From the NCBI GenBank assembly GCA_013397695.1, contig VYZI01000170.1, forward strand, positions 118,162-182,161: a DNA stretch of 64,000 nt, given 5' to 3'. Source of the stretch: Centropus unirufus (taxonomy: Eukaryota; Chordata; Aves; Cuculiformes; Centropidae). Positions 49,201 to 62,487 of the stretch are shown here, piece after piece. The translations under genes were made by a program, and so were the position numbers. Under the pieces are notes generated by a model. The model did no database searches and was not told the origin of the DNA. It saw only the letters and a program-made list of their open reading frames with translations. Positions within the stretch are counted from its first letter, which is position 1. Each line of letters opens with the position of its first letter.

Positions 49201-52200
49201 CGCTTACAGAAATGCTGACGAGGTTCAGAGCGGCCACAGCTCTAGGCTGGACAAGGGACCAGCCTGGCACAGCCTTCAGGGGGCAGAGTCCTTCCAGAGT
49301 TAGTGTGCGGTGATGACTGGGTTATGAAATGTACGTCTGGTGGTACTACCGTCCAGCCTGACGAGGGTTTGCAGCTTCTCTCCACTCTCCTTCTCCGTGA
49401 AGGAAGCAGCTGTGTCCTGCAGATCATCTTGATCGGTTGGGGATGTTACTTCATAACTGCAGACTTCCACTCTGGGTGATAGTTGTGCCTCACATATGTC
49501 TGTACGGGATTTGGTGCCTTCTTTAGCCCTACACAGATTTTTTCTGTAAGTGGCAGGGGACAGTGTTTTCTTAGAACTGGATCAAATGTTTCAGTAACTC
49601 ACTGATATCTTGATTGTTCCCTGCCATCCACGCCTCCTTTTTCCCAATCTTTGAAAACAGTTTATTAATGACCACATTACAAGCTATTGTTTTACTTTCT
49701 GTCTGTTCTACCTGCAAAGGGGATCACAGAAGTTTGATGTGTTTTTGTTTGTTTTTTAAATGACATCTTGACCTTAAGCCTATGGATATCTCTAACACGT
49801 GACTCTGGCATGACAAAGGTCTGTGTTAATATCTGAAGTTCCTTTTAGTGATCAAAATCTTCACTAACAAATATAAAATTACATTTTATGAAGGAAACTT
49901 TCATTATTAGCCATATAGGAGACTTACTGGATGCCTCATACCTACTGTATGTGGCTGCATCTGTCCCCAGGATTGAACTGACCCTACTGAGTCCAAAGGC
50001 ATGAAATTCTAGACCAGATCATGATTAGTACTGTAAGACAAATCCTCTCTGTGTCATTTCTTCCCTTCTCAGCATTAAAAAAAAAATTAGAAAGTCTGCA
50101 AGATGGGGGGATGGAAGACAAGGGGTCAAATCTAAGTAGATTTGACAGTCTCAAATATAGTCTCAATACAGTCTCAATAGTCTCAATACAGTCTCAAAAA
50201 CTGGGGCTGGTTTAAAAAACATTGTAGTTGATGTTGCGTGTGGATATGGCAGCTGAAAGCTGAGGTCAGCAGCCGGAGCGCGGTACATCCTTGTCCCACG
50301 GGGGACAATGAACCAGGGGCTCTTTCCCTGGGGCTACAGGGAGCTCGGCAATGCTGTACTGAAGGCTTCATTGAGCCGATGTGGGTTTGCACTTTATGCT
50401 AGGATTCACAGACAAGCTGCCCAGTGACTGCTCCTGGAAAGGCACGTTCTGAGGTTAGCTGCATGCCCTCGATCCTAGCTCTGCATGCTAAAGCTGTGTG
50501 ACCGAGTGCACGTGCTGGGGCGCCGGCAGAATTTACATTATGTGTATTATTTTATAACTGTGTGACCTTGACCCTCAGCCGAGTTATGTCCTCCATGGGC
50601 AGCGTGTTTCTCTCTCCATGACATTCATTTTGCTTGCACAATTCGGGCATCCCATTTCAGTGGATCTCACACGTGATTCATAGAAAAAACAAGGCCATGG
50701 CTCAGAAGACAAAAATGGTCTGTCCATATCCCTCCAATGCACTTCAGTGCAGTAAACCAAGATCAAAGGGCTAAGATTCTTGCTACAAGTGGGGAGAGTC
50801 AATCAGGGAACTGGTGGGATGCTAAGAACGATGGCCTGAGCTGTTTTCCAGCCCCAGGCAGGACGGGCTCGCCGGTCCGAGCTGCGAGCCCAAGTGTGTC
50901 CACCACACGCTGCTGCCTCCTCCTGCTCAGCTTCCCCTGCTCAGACTGTGTCGTTTCTCTCGTGCTGTTATTCCATGGCGACTGGGAAGGCATTTTCTGC
51001 CCTTTTCTCGTTCATTGCAAACCAAAACAGTGGAAGGAGCCAATTTTGAGCCCTCAGCTCTCACAACAAAGGCTTTCCCTAAGGACGTGTTTGGAATAGC
51101 CTGGCTCCATCTTGTCCCATTAACGTTCAGTACGGTGATGGTGGTTGGTCCTGGGTCTTTTTACATGAGGGCTGTGACTCATCCTGATGGGAACAAGCAA
51201 GTGTGTCTCTCTGAACTGACTGCAAAGGCAGGGGACAAGCTCAGGTGGGAAACCTGGGTTACCCAATGAACTCTGACTCTACTGATCCATCCTGCTGGGC
51301 CTCACCTCCTTAGAGGCCAAAGACCATTTAGCTCAAGATGAGGCTAGCCTTTTGGTGTGAGCCTGGGGGCTGCAGCCTGCAGAGCGTTAGGTTTTGCTCA
51401 GGCTGGCAATAGCAGAGGCACATCTGGGGTATGACTGTGGCCATGAGTGTGGCTTAGCAACAGAGGTGGGTTTGGGTTTTCTTGGCTGGAGCTGTCAGCG
51501 TTCAGCCTCAGCAGCTGTCCCAGAGCCACCTCTTCATCTGCCAGGAATTCTGAGTGACTGCCTGTGTGCTGACAGGGCACATTTGTCTCCTGGCTTAGGG
51601 ATCCAGAGGGTGGTTAACTGGGCTTTCCTTGGAAAGGGATGCTTGGTGTAGAAAGAAATTAGAACCAGGGCAGTCATTTCCAAGGCCTCAGCAGCTGAAC
51701 ATGTGCTGCAAGACAGGAAAAAAAAGAATGTTCGAAGCCACCTGTGTTCCCCCGTGGTTCCATCTTCAACCCAAGAGTTGGTTTAGGGTGTAACCAAGAG
51801 GCGAATGAGTGATAAGAGAGAACATCTCTGCAGCAGACCCAATGGGCTTTGTGACGCTGGGATACCTCTAATTGTGTGTCCCTGGTAAAGGAGGGGAAGG
51901 CGCTCCTCTGCTTCTATAATATGCAAAGCCTGTTTTTGTACATAAACTCTTGTTTGGCTTGGAGAAAACAAAGCAACCAATGATTGGAGGAGAAAGGGAG
52001 AAAAAATGATCTAGCCACAGGTTGTCCTTGGGAGTGATGCTGAGGGCAGGCTCTTTTGCCACTTCAGATAAAGGATAATGGTGTTAATTGGGAGCATATT
52101 TAGGTGGAGTTTTCCTCTGTACCTTTGCTAGCATATTACCAAACCCAGGTATTAACAAGAAGGTAACAATGCCATGGAAAAGAAAGACCTAGAGCAAGCA

Positions 52201-54537
52201 GCAAAGATGAAAAGAGTTTAAAAAGTCAAGCATGGAAGTCAAAAGAAAAGCCATAACAATGGGTGCAATTTGTAGCAAAGAAGGAAAATTAAGGAAGATG
52301 AAAGAGGCTGGGTGGGAAGAAACTTCTCGTGGGATCACTCATCCAGTTCTACTTGTCTTTTCATGTTCAATCTTAGAGATGATTGAGTGCTTTCCTGGAG
52401 GCATTTATGTTTTTGATGGCTTCTGCCATGGGAAGCAGCACACTCTTATCTACGTGCTCAGTGCTTGTCCTACTACGAGACTAATATTTGCTTCAGACCT
52501 CTGGAAATGTGAATATAAACAATTTGTGCTTGCTTTTGTCATGCAGCTAAGCTTGAACTGACCTTAAAAGTCTCAAAAACCTGAACACCAACAAACTTGA
52601 GAATCAAAGTGCCTTGTTATGCAGGGGCAGTTCTCATTAAGTTCGAGTGTAGCCATGATCTCTTGCTGATTAACACTCCACAGCCTGTACCAATGTGTTA
52701 CTACGTCTCATAAAATGCCAATTCTTCACTGAATTCATTTAGATTTTCGTTCAAGATGCACCCCAAAAGAAATGTGTGCAGCTGTTATTTCAGAATTTAC
52801 TGGATGGATTTTCAGGGGAGAGGGACAAAATAGAATCTTTACTTGTGAACTCTGGGCTCTGGTTATTATGCTTTAGGAGTGGGTTTAATCCTGCTGCCTT
52901 GCATAGAATTCTGCACATAGGAGTTTTTAGATATTTTTTTTTTCAAACCCTCTTTTGCTTAACTAAAGGTTTTCATGGCTCCAGGGGCTCCAACAGTGAC
53001 TTGTACAGATGACCTGGGCATGTGCTGGTGGAAGGCAAAGCTGGTAGGAGACACTCCAGCTGCTATTGTGCTTGGCAGTCATTCATCATAAATAATTCTG
53101 CTGGTCTTTTTGTTTATGGGCATCTGACAGATGCTTCTTGCAATCTTGAAATAGTTGCATTGCCAAATGGAATACCGGGTTTTGAAACTGTTGTTATGGT
53201 TGTGTTATTCCCATAATGTAAGAACTCCGTGATGGTTCTAATTTCCTCGAGTCACTGTGCCTAAAGGCATCAGCAGTGTGCCCTGTGTACTGCATAGACA
53301 GGTCTGTGTACCCAAGGCTGCCTCTGGGCCAGGGGAGTCTCTGAAAGGGCTTTCTGCTTTCAGGGTCATTGAAGAACTTGAGCGACACAGCAAAGAAGCA
53401 TTTCCCCTATGCAGGAGAGATAATCTGATTCTTTTAATCTATTTTCCTTAACTGCTTGGCATCTGTGCTGTTTTTGTTCTCAAAAGTCATCCTTGCGTGG
53501 TTGATCAGGTGAAAATGTCATCCTTTCCTCAAACCCAGCAAGTCTTCATGTATTAGTATTCATTTGTCATTGACAGCCAAAGATTTCTGCTTTCACAAAC
53601 ATTTCTGTCCCATCTGGCCCATTTTCGTCCAAGCCAGCACTGAATCTGATCTGTGTGTGCTGTGCCACATGAGACATGGCCAGAACAAGCCCTCTTTTTC
53701 ATCTGCTTTCCAAAGCCCATTTTCTTTCTCAATCATCTGCACCTACAGCAGGCTCAGCTCTGATGTGCTCTTTCAGCCTGTGTGGAACGAGCGCGGTTAG
53801 ATCCTTTGTTCCCAACACTGAATATGAGGCACTGTGGGAAATACGGATCAGCTCCTGCTGTCAGTTGTAGTTGTGTGTGTACCGTGCAGTGCCCAGATTT
53901 CAGTGGTATTGTAACTGGGAGCAGCAAAGGAAGCCCTGGCTGATACAGGCGGTGTTTTCAGGGTAGAGGGGTCAGTGGGGCAGGAAGGAGTGAATCAGCA
54001 TTGCTCGGTTCATGGTGCCATTGTTTACTGAGGATTCTGGTGTCTTCTCCAAGGATGTGTGTCATTGCTGCAGGTTTTGTGGATGTGATAAGAATGCGTG
54101 AGTGACTGTGTGAACATGAAACCTCAGTCCCTGTTCAGGACCTGTGGGAGATCAAGGATTGGGAGGGGTGAGCGCAAGGTATCGTTGGGAGATCCTTGAG
54201 GCTGAAGTGGCTGCTTTGTGGTCACCTCCGACTGTCAGGCTTGGGTGAAATGGCCTGTTCTTTCTGGTGCCTATTCTCAAAAGCACTAATCCTTATGGTA
54301 AACAACTCCTGTCCTCACTGCACGGGGCCCCTTGTGGAGAAGAGAAAAGGGCATAAATGGAATCTTCTCTAGCACAGCAGGCTTGTGTTCAGAAGCCTGA
54401 TTGTGCTGCGATCTCCTTGCAGGTTTTCAAACAAATATCGCAGTGTTTGGAGAGAAGACTGACCTTGTGTTCTATTCCCATGTGAGCTGTCATGCTGCAA
54501 TGTCCACTGACGAATAGTAATGTCTTATTTCTTGCAG
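43245..54537. other. JAKMIP2: Non-coding; presumed JAKMIP2 intron 1
   Basis: About 11 kb with no recognisable exons, RNA genes or intact repeats. If the CpG block near 42 kb holds the first JAKMIP2 exon, all of this is intron 1. The sequence is mostly AT-rich on the left (43.8-49 kb) and more balanced on the right. A small imperfect repeat occurs at 50146-50199. It ends in a good acceptor (cttatttcttgcag). Confidence 0.5.
50146..50199. repeat. Imperfect tandem repeat of agtctcaatac
   Basis: The word agtctcaa recurs about five times in about 54 bases with spacing of 9-15 bases. It is a local tandem expansion in the presumed JAKMIP2 intron 1. Confidence 0.75.
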
Positions 54538-54680
54538 GGCTTCTAAAGCAGCTGAATCCAGGACCTTAAGGAATGTCACGCAGTAGGTGCTGAACTGACT
54601 GGTGCTGAAAGGAACAGGAAAAGATGGCAGTCCATATTTGAAATCAAATCAAACACGTGGACTCTCGCTGATAAGAAACC
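54538..54680 (+). other. JAKMIP2: JAKMIP2 5'UTR portion of first coding exon
   Basis: A strong acceptor (pyrimidine tract plus ttgcag ending at 54537) precedes 143 bases with in-frame stops and leads to the ATG at 54681. The next upstream exon is therefore non-coding. The exact 5' limit of this exon is inferred from the splice signal alone. Confidence 0.65.
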
Positions 54681-57600
54681 ATGTCAAAAAAAGGACGTAG
54701 CAAGGGCGAAAAGCCCGAGGCACTGATTGTTGCCCTACAGGCTGCCAATGAGGAGCTCAGGACCAAACTAACAGACATTCAAATTGAGCTGCATCAGGAG
54801 AAATCTAAGGTGAGTGAAGGTTTCATTTTAAATAACAATGTCTGCACCAAAGGGGAGAAACACATGAGAAAAGCAGAGTCACAGCAATCAACAGAGGCAG
54901 CACAACTCTTTCCTAGAACCGTGGTCAGATTCTTCTCCACATACAACATTTTCTTGATGTGGATTTCCTGTTGCTTCCATGGAGAAGACTCCTTCTTACT
55001 AACGTTCAAGTTTAAGAAGCCTCTGGCCCTCAGGTGGGGCAACGTGTCGTTTTTAACCTCTTTGTCCTCATTCCTGCTAGTGGGTTTCCTCCCATCCACT
55101 CGGTGTTTAGAAACTGCATAGCGTCCCTGGTTTTTGAATGGCTGATACTTCAGCAAGACACGGCCTTACCTCAAAGTCGAGTGAACTATTCCTTAAATGT
55201 ATATCGTGACAATCCCTGTCAATCCTTGTAGTCCATCCACAGCTGAGCTGTGTAAGGTACCCTAGGGCTTACCTGCATCATTTATGGTGTGTGCAGGTGC
55301 CTGAGGCACAGTCTTAGATATGTACAGTTAGTCTAAAGCCATCTGAGAATCATGCATGCAGGGTGTAGCCATGGCCTGGTAGTCTGGACATACCTGGGGA
55401 GGTCTGAGTTGCCTCCCACATCCTTCAGAAGCCTTTGGTACAACCTCAGCGCTGTGAGCTGCAGCTTCACCTCTTGCCCGCATCGTGTGCTGAGCTTTTC
55501 ACTCTGTGTTGTCTGTGCTAGGACAATGAAACACATGGTATCTCTTTACACTACTGCAGCTTTTCTAACCTGTTAGAAGGTAATGGACTGGGTGCTATCC
55601 AAGTATAAAATACTGGCTGTTGTTTTACACCTACTCTGCATTGTACTCTGCCTGCATTCTATTAAAATTCTTGCAAACAGCATCAATTTTCCCATTGGAG
55701 ATGCTAAATTGGCTTTGCAAAAAAAGTGTACCTTTTGCTTCCACAGCATTGCTCCCTTTTCAGCTGCAGGTTCTTCTAGTGGCAAGCACAATACGTCTGT
55801 GTTTTGTAGTCAGAGTATATCTTTTGTGCAATAAACCCATATGTGGTAAGTGCCAAAGTTCCCTGGACATAGGTGAGATTAAGGCAGTCTTCAGGCTAAG
55901 CAGCGTGCTTTTTATGAGCAGTGATGATTACAGATGTCTATTTAATAACTCCCAGTGAATTCTGATGAGGTGAACTGGAGGCAGTGCTTGCTGCAGCCAA
56001 GCATTCTCACCTGCAGCCTGGCAGCAGCCACCTTTTCAGAAGATGGTGCCTAGATACATCATTTTTCCTAACAGAATATAATTGAATTGCATCAACTTGA
56101 CTCTTCGATTCCTTTGCAGATAAGCATATATCCTGAGCAAATAAACCTAGAATGAAGGACTTGCCTCTGGCTTACAAAACGGAATAACCACAAATCTTTC
56201 AGCCTCTAAGAGTTTTGTTTCATAATTTCCTTCTTTTAGGGACATATGTTCATGCCAATATTTCAAGGTTAATCATACCAGTAATCTTGGACAACAATTA
56301 GCCAGTATAGTGAAAGCTGGTTTGTAGCATTTGGGAGAAGCTAAATGAGAGCAAGGACAGCCAGCTCTGTGTTATCTGGTGTTCTGAGAATCTCTGGGGG
56401 CGTTCTCCCTTCAGCTGCCAGTAAAATTTATAGCCATTGGTTTGCAACCTTTTAAAAAGGCAAGATTTGCAAGCTGCAACAAAGCAGACATCATCACTCA
56501 AACTCATTTTCCATCCTTTTCTTTCAGAAATAGGCGATGACAGTCTGGGAAAGCAAAATGGTTTTTGATTGTTTTGTTTTCCCTGCAAGCTTTGGCATTC
56601 ATCTGTTGCTCACTGGCAAGGCTTGATTATTCTCTCAAGGAGCCACAGACTGGCTGCCAGAAAACTGACAGCCCAGGCAACTTCTGTACTGCTTTCCACT
56701 ACGTTCTGAGTCTTGCTGCTTGTGTTATCGCTGCAGCTATGGAATTCCAATACGGAAGCTGCCAGTGCAGATTTTTGTTACTAGACATCACTTCAAGGAT
56801 TACTCTAAATAATGAGAGTTACCAGAGTAGGAAAGTCTTGAAAACAAAAACCAAAAACGCTTATCTGAAATATATTTAAATGCACTTGAGTAACACTGGC
56901 AAGGAGGGGAGCAGAACAAAACCAACATAGACCGAAGTTGACTGATGGGTTAAAAAGTTGTTAGACAAATGCATGCATACGTGTGGAGTCTTTATTTCCT
57001 GAGGAAATACTGAAACTACACCTAGTGTCCCTGCATGAGGCAAGACTCTTGGAGAAGACAAGGTTGTTGTGGCTTGAGTTAAGACTGTAAAACGTGTGGG
57101 AACTCCCCAGGAGCTGGTCCATGTTATATGGTAGGAGGGTGGGGGACTATCCAGCAGGGACTTCCTCAGGTCGATGTGGCTGTGTGTCTGCGTAGCTTGT
57201 TTCAATTATATTACGTGGCCAGCAAGTGACTCGTTTTTATCTTAACCTAGGTTGCGAAGCTGGAAAGAGAGAAGACTCAAGAAACGAAGCGAATCCGTGA
57301 GGTGGAGCAGCGCAAGCAGACCGTGCAGATCACAGAGCTAAAAGCCAAACTCCATGAGGAGAAAATGAAGGAGCTGCAGGCAGTGAGGGAGAACCTGATC
57401 AAACAGCATGAGCAGGAGATGACACGGATGGTGAAAGTCCGGGACAGCGAAATCCAGCGCCTCAAGTCAGCGCTGTGTGCCCTGCGGGATGGGAGCAGTG
57501 ACAAAGTAAGGACAGCGCTGACCATTGAGGCTCGAGAAGAGGCCAGGAAACAGTTTGACTCCGAGCGCCTTAAGCTTCTTCAGGAAATCACTGAACTCAA

Positions 57601-60600
57601 GTCTGCCAAGAAGCAGGTAGATGAGGCCCTTAACAATATGATCCAAGCTGATAAGATCAAGGCGGGGGATCTTCGGAGTGAGCATCAGTCCCACCAGGAA
57701 GCAATTTCCAAGATCAAATGGGAGAGCGAAAGGGACATTCGCCGCCTGGTCAGTAACCAAAGCAGTTCATGCGTTCTCGGGGCTGTGGTGAGATCCCCTC
57801 TTGTGGCCCTTAGCTTTTTGTGAATAACAGAACTTGGTAATTCACCTCAGTTTGCAAAAGTGTTACAAACCTCTCGCTGTCGATCCCCAGTAGTAAAGAT
57901 CATGGTGTGCTGGCTAGAGCAATCACAGTGGTGGCAGCTGCCACCTTAAAATAAGAGAGAGAGTGGACCAGTCTGTAAGGAGCTGGCTTGCTGAGATGCT
58001 GATGCTAGGTAAGAAAAAGAGTGTTTGCACCCAAACTTGCAGTTTGCTGATTCCTCTAGCCCTTGGTATGCTGGCCATGTTAAACCATGGCAGGAGGGGA
58101 GGTACCTTTGGGTTTGGTCATGGTGCAGCCCTCAGTTACTAGGGAAAATTAGCCAAATGAGACCCACAGTAATGGTGTAAGTTGCCATATTTCCCAGTCA
58201 TCTGAAATTGAGTGTTCTATGATATTTTCAGGTCTTTAATATGAAGAGGAACTATAATGAAATTCAGGATAAAATTGAGCCATTTGGTAACATGAAGGTC
58301 AACTCGGGTTCTGTCTACATATTGTATCATTTTATCTTTAGCCACTGATGGAAGGCTTGGTGCGGGCTATTTACTCTCATGAGAGCCTTGAGCAGGTCCA
58401 GAATTATTTTCGTCTGACTTACACAAGTGGTCTCTAAATGCACTGCATTACTATCAGGGTGGAGGCAGTGACATCGAGTTAATGCAGATCAGAATCAAGC
58501 TCTACACATTTGAAAAATACTTTGGGAAGGATTTCAGCAAGCGCAGAAACCGCAAGACCAGAAGGTATCTTTGGCAGCTTCAGGCAAAATTTAGTGTAGA
58601 TGTAATTTTTGTTTTCAGGGAACAATTCTTATCATTCCAAGATCATAGCAGTTTTCTTTTCCCAGTGTGATTTGTAAACTCTAGCTCACTGAATTTTCTT
58701 GAGCTCGATAACATTAGCAGCTTTGTTTGAATTCTTATGGTTGCAGGGGTTGTATGGGCTGTTCCTAATCTGTTTTAATCTAAAATTTTCCTCTCAAGCA
58801 TCATTCTTACAGTGGCTGTGAGATGACATGAGGCGCTTCTTTTTGTCATGGATAGCCCTGGGATATTAGGCAGAAGTGAAGTAACAATAAAATGAATAGC
58901 CTCGAGTTTGCCCTTGGAAAAAGATTAATAACATGCCAATCAGCTTTAAGAAACACTGGGTCTGCCCAGCCCTTCTGTTGGCGAGAATCAGACCATAACC
59001 TCCACTGTCTCAGCTACTCTAGCTCCGTTTACATGAGCAGGAGCTAATCTAAGCACTTTTGAGTTTCAGCGTTTATACTTGTTTTTCCCCAGTAGAACTG
59101 ACCACGATGTAATGAAAGCCAAACTCTTCACCCAGCTCTCTGTTAGCCCATCGTGCTGTGCCCAGCCCCTGTGTCACGCTGAGGGGCGGCTGCCGTGCCC
59201 ATGCCCGGTTGTAGCTGGCACGTCCAGGTGCCTTGTCGCACAAGCCTGGCGTGGGGTGGTAGAGCAGATGTGAGTGGTGGGCGCTGCTGCGGAGGAAACC
59301 ACGCACCTCTGGGCTGGAGGAGGCTGAAGGGCTGTTGCCGTTACATGGTAACATCGTTCTTCTCGTGCTTGTCTCATTCAGATGGACGAGATCAAGGCTA
59401 AAGACAGGATCATATTTTCCTTGGAGAAAGAGCTGGAGACACAGACAGGCTACGTGCAGAAGCTGCAGCTGCAGAAGGAAGCTCTGGATGAGCAGCTCTT
59501 CTTAGTGAAGGAGGCCGAGTGCAACATGAGCAGTCCCAAGAGAGAGATCCCAGGAAGGGCCGGAGATGGCTCGGAGCACTGCAGCAGCCCTGTACGCAGG
59601 TTCTACTGGCCCTGCACAACAGAAGCAGGGCTATGCTTCTCTTGCTTGTTTTCTCAGGCCCGGGGGAAAATGTTCCTACTTTTACTCGCTACAGGGAAGT
59701 TAGGTCCGTAGATTGATTCTTCAGAGGGAATGCTGGTGGGACAAAGCTTCAGAAGGTGAAACAACCTTGGTTGTGCTGTGTACAAATATAAAAGGACTTA
59801 AATGAATAGTGCCTCTTTGAAAGAATCCTTCCATGGACGTAGCTACCTGGATAATGTGCACACTTAAAACTAGATGGATTGGAAGATGGGCACAGAGGGG
59901 CAACTGGATGGGAGAGCCTGGGAGGCTCTCAGATGATGCTTCTTTTTCTCTGTCTTATTCTCTACATTACAGACTTTGCTGTCATTCACCAAGCCTGCAA
60001 CTCTCTGGCTATGTCACTAAATTTATAAAGTTTACATAACAAGTGTGTGTATTTGACTTATACAAATGAGGAATAAGACAGTAAAAGCAATTGATACTCC
60101 TCACTTTTCAGTGAAAATTTTCAGTTAAAGTATCCCTCACCCCCTGCACCGGGTGCTTTTTATACCAGTTCTATATTTTTCCCAGCATGTTCAATACTAT
60201 AAAAAATCCATAATTACAGTTTGTTGATAATGGCAGATAAGTTGACTGGTGGGTGGGTTTTGAGGATTTCTCTCCTTAGGATGTACTTTGGGAAGAGTCA
60301 GTAACTGTGGTGTTGTTGCCCATGAACAGGACTTGCGCAGAAACCAGAAGAGGATAGCAGAACTGAATGCCACCATCCGCAAGCTGGAGGACAGGAACAC
60401 GCTGCTTGGGGATGAACGGAATGAGCTGGTGTGTGAGCTTTGTGCTGTCAGACAGAGGAGGTCGTGAGCCATAGGGAAGGAAAGAGAGGAGGATCCAAGG
60501 ATGAGAGCCAGTGATGAGCTTGCCTTTCCTTTTCCATCCATCAGGCTAGTCACTCAGGAGGCTGAGAATGATTTTTTTACCCTAGAATTAAACAGCTGTA

Positions 60601-62487
60601 TATTTGAAGGCATATGAGTACAATATCACAGCGTAAGTTGAAGCAGAGAGGCTTGTAGCTTCTATCTGAACGCTTACCTTCCCTCCTTGACATTCTGAGC
60701 ATACAGCAGTGTATGGTGAGACTCACCCTGTAAATGCAGTAATTTCTGTTTTCCAGTGTGAGGGCAGTTAAGTATTGGACCTAGGGAGAGTGGCCAACAG
60801 TGATGTGACCCGTTTATGTGATTCACTCCTAGCTGGTGGCACCTGGGTGTCAAAGTCAGCAGCCTGACTTTTCAGCCTCCCCAGGTTTCTAGTTCCATGA
60901 TTAAGGATGAGGGTGGTGAAATTCAACTCTTGATATTTTTTTGTTTTATTCCTGAGCTAGGAGTCCTAATGCACTGCTTTCACAGTGGTGTAGCTGGCTC
61001 AGATCTCCTTGATATTCTTAATGTAATATTTGCAAAATAGTGTCTTGTCAAGACTGTAAATTACAAATATGTTCATGTGCCTCTCTTCATTTATGAAAAG
61101 CTCCCAAGCCGCAGATGTCTGTGATACTGACTAGTGTGGAGTCTGATGAGTCAGCTTGATTAGCTATTGCATGTTATTAAATATTCAGCCTATTTTTTCA
61201 CAAGGGGAAAATTAATTTTAAAAAGCCTCTGAGCTGTACCTTGCACAAAGTGACTGCAGAGAATACATTTTCTTAAACGCGACCACGAGTACTGCTGGAA
61301 ATACCATACACTTTTAAGATCTTTTTGGGCTAGCGACCACTAACTGCATTCTTTGGGGAGGACAAATGGAGGTTTTCCCCACAACAGTGCTGACGAAAGA
61401 GGTAACCACTTCCCTAGCTACCCAATCCTTTTCTGTTTGCAGAAGGGATCTCCAGGTACTTGTTAAGCTGCTTCAGACAAAATCACCGGGTTAGTTCAAA
61501 TAGCACAGTATGGGGATGTGGTGTGGGTAGCTGCCCTTAAGAGCTACAGAAAACTCTTGCAGTCCTTCCCTCAGCAGAACTGCAAGGGCTGGAACCTCCC
61601 AGTGATGAACAGTAATGCAGAACATGGACAGCTCCTCTTTTAGGTCAATCATCAGGGCACAGAGATAATACCTTTCCACAGCCACATGCCATGTTCCTGG
61701 TCCTCTTTGGAAAGAGAAATTATATATATATATATATATATATAAAAACCACTCATATTACTGGATGGAACTAATTTTTCAGAGGAAGGGGTCTTGGTTA
61801 AAACTCCAATTGTACCAATATTGGAACTTTCAAGAGTGCCCTAAGATACATCCCTATCTTATGGGTTTTGTTGTTTAAATGTTGTGTGATTTGTTGATTA
61901 AAACAAAGTTCATTGTGCATGTGCACAAGTATTTCACTGTGTGGCATTAAGAAACCAGATTATTGCTGTGATCCAGACTGAGTAGGTAGCTATGGAAATG
62001 TGTCTTTCAATGAGAAAATCAGTTGGTTTCTTGCAGCTAAAGGGCAGGCCTTTTTGTACTTTGTTAGAGGCGTTGCAGTTGCCTGGCTGTGTTGGGTTGC
62101 TTTATCTCTGTGCCTGAGTTTTCCATAGATAAAGCCATCTTTTGGAAACAGATATTGTGCTTTGAGATTTCAAGATAAAGTGAGTTATGGAAGCATCAGT
62201 TCCATTCGATTGCTTTGTCTAGCATTTTACTGGGATGGTAATCCAGCGAGGACATAACAAAAATAATTCTAACAGAGAAGGGAGAAAAAATATCTTCTGT
62301 TTGGATTATTTACAATTATTAATTGCTATTATCAATCCAGTTGAAGCGTGTCCGAGAGGCTGAGAAACAATGTAAACCTCTTCTGGAAAAGAACAAGTGC
62401 CTCACGAAGAGAAATGATGAACTTATGCAGTCTTTGCAGCGCATGGAAGACAAACTCAAAGCAGTCACTAAAGAAAACATAGAAATG
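54681..62487 (+). CDS. JAKMIP2: Janus kinase and microtubule-interacting protein 2, 3' partial
   Basis: JAKMIP proteins are long coiled-coil proteins; JAKMIP2 (NECC1) is neuron-enriched, while the paralogue JAKMIP1 binds TYK2, microtubules and GABA-B receptors. Coding exons: 54681-54809, 57251-57748, 59382-59591, 60330-60428 and 62341-62487. All are phase 0 at both ends, giving 361 codons before the right edge. The N-terminus is MSKKGRSKGEKPEALIVALQ, and the following sequence is nearly all charged heptad repeats (ELKAKLHEEKMKELQAVREN, EEARKQFDSERLKLLQEI). A glycine/serine-rich break (KREIPGRAGDGSEHCSSP) separates coiled-coil segments in the third exon. ALIVALQAANEELRTKL and MIQADKIKAGDLRSEHQSH match JAKMIP2 rather than JAKMIP1 or JAKMIP3 as I recall them. 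The last visible donor is atypical (gttggt). The conserved C-terminal region lies outside the window. Confidence 0.95.
61721..61744. repeat. (TA)12 microsatellite
   Basis: Twelve perfect TA dinucleotides in JAKMIP2 intron 4 (between 60428 and 62341). It is likely polymorphic in length and has no coding role. Confidence 0.97.

Noticed and set aside
51000..51280. Possible exon or old repeat with an 84-codon open frame
   Set aside because: No recognisable protein family and no repeat consensus that I could match; left unassigned.
54681..55121. Extended reading of the first JAKMIP2 exon to 146 codons
   Set aside because: After codon 43 there is a good donor (aag|gtgagt) and the downstream residues lose coiled-coil character; it is intron read-through.
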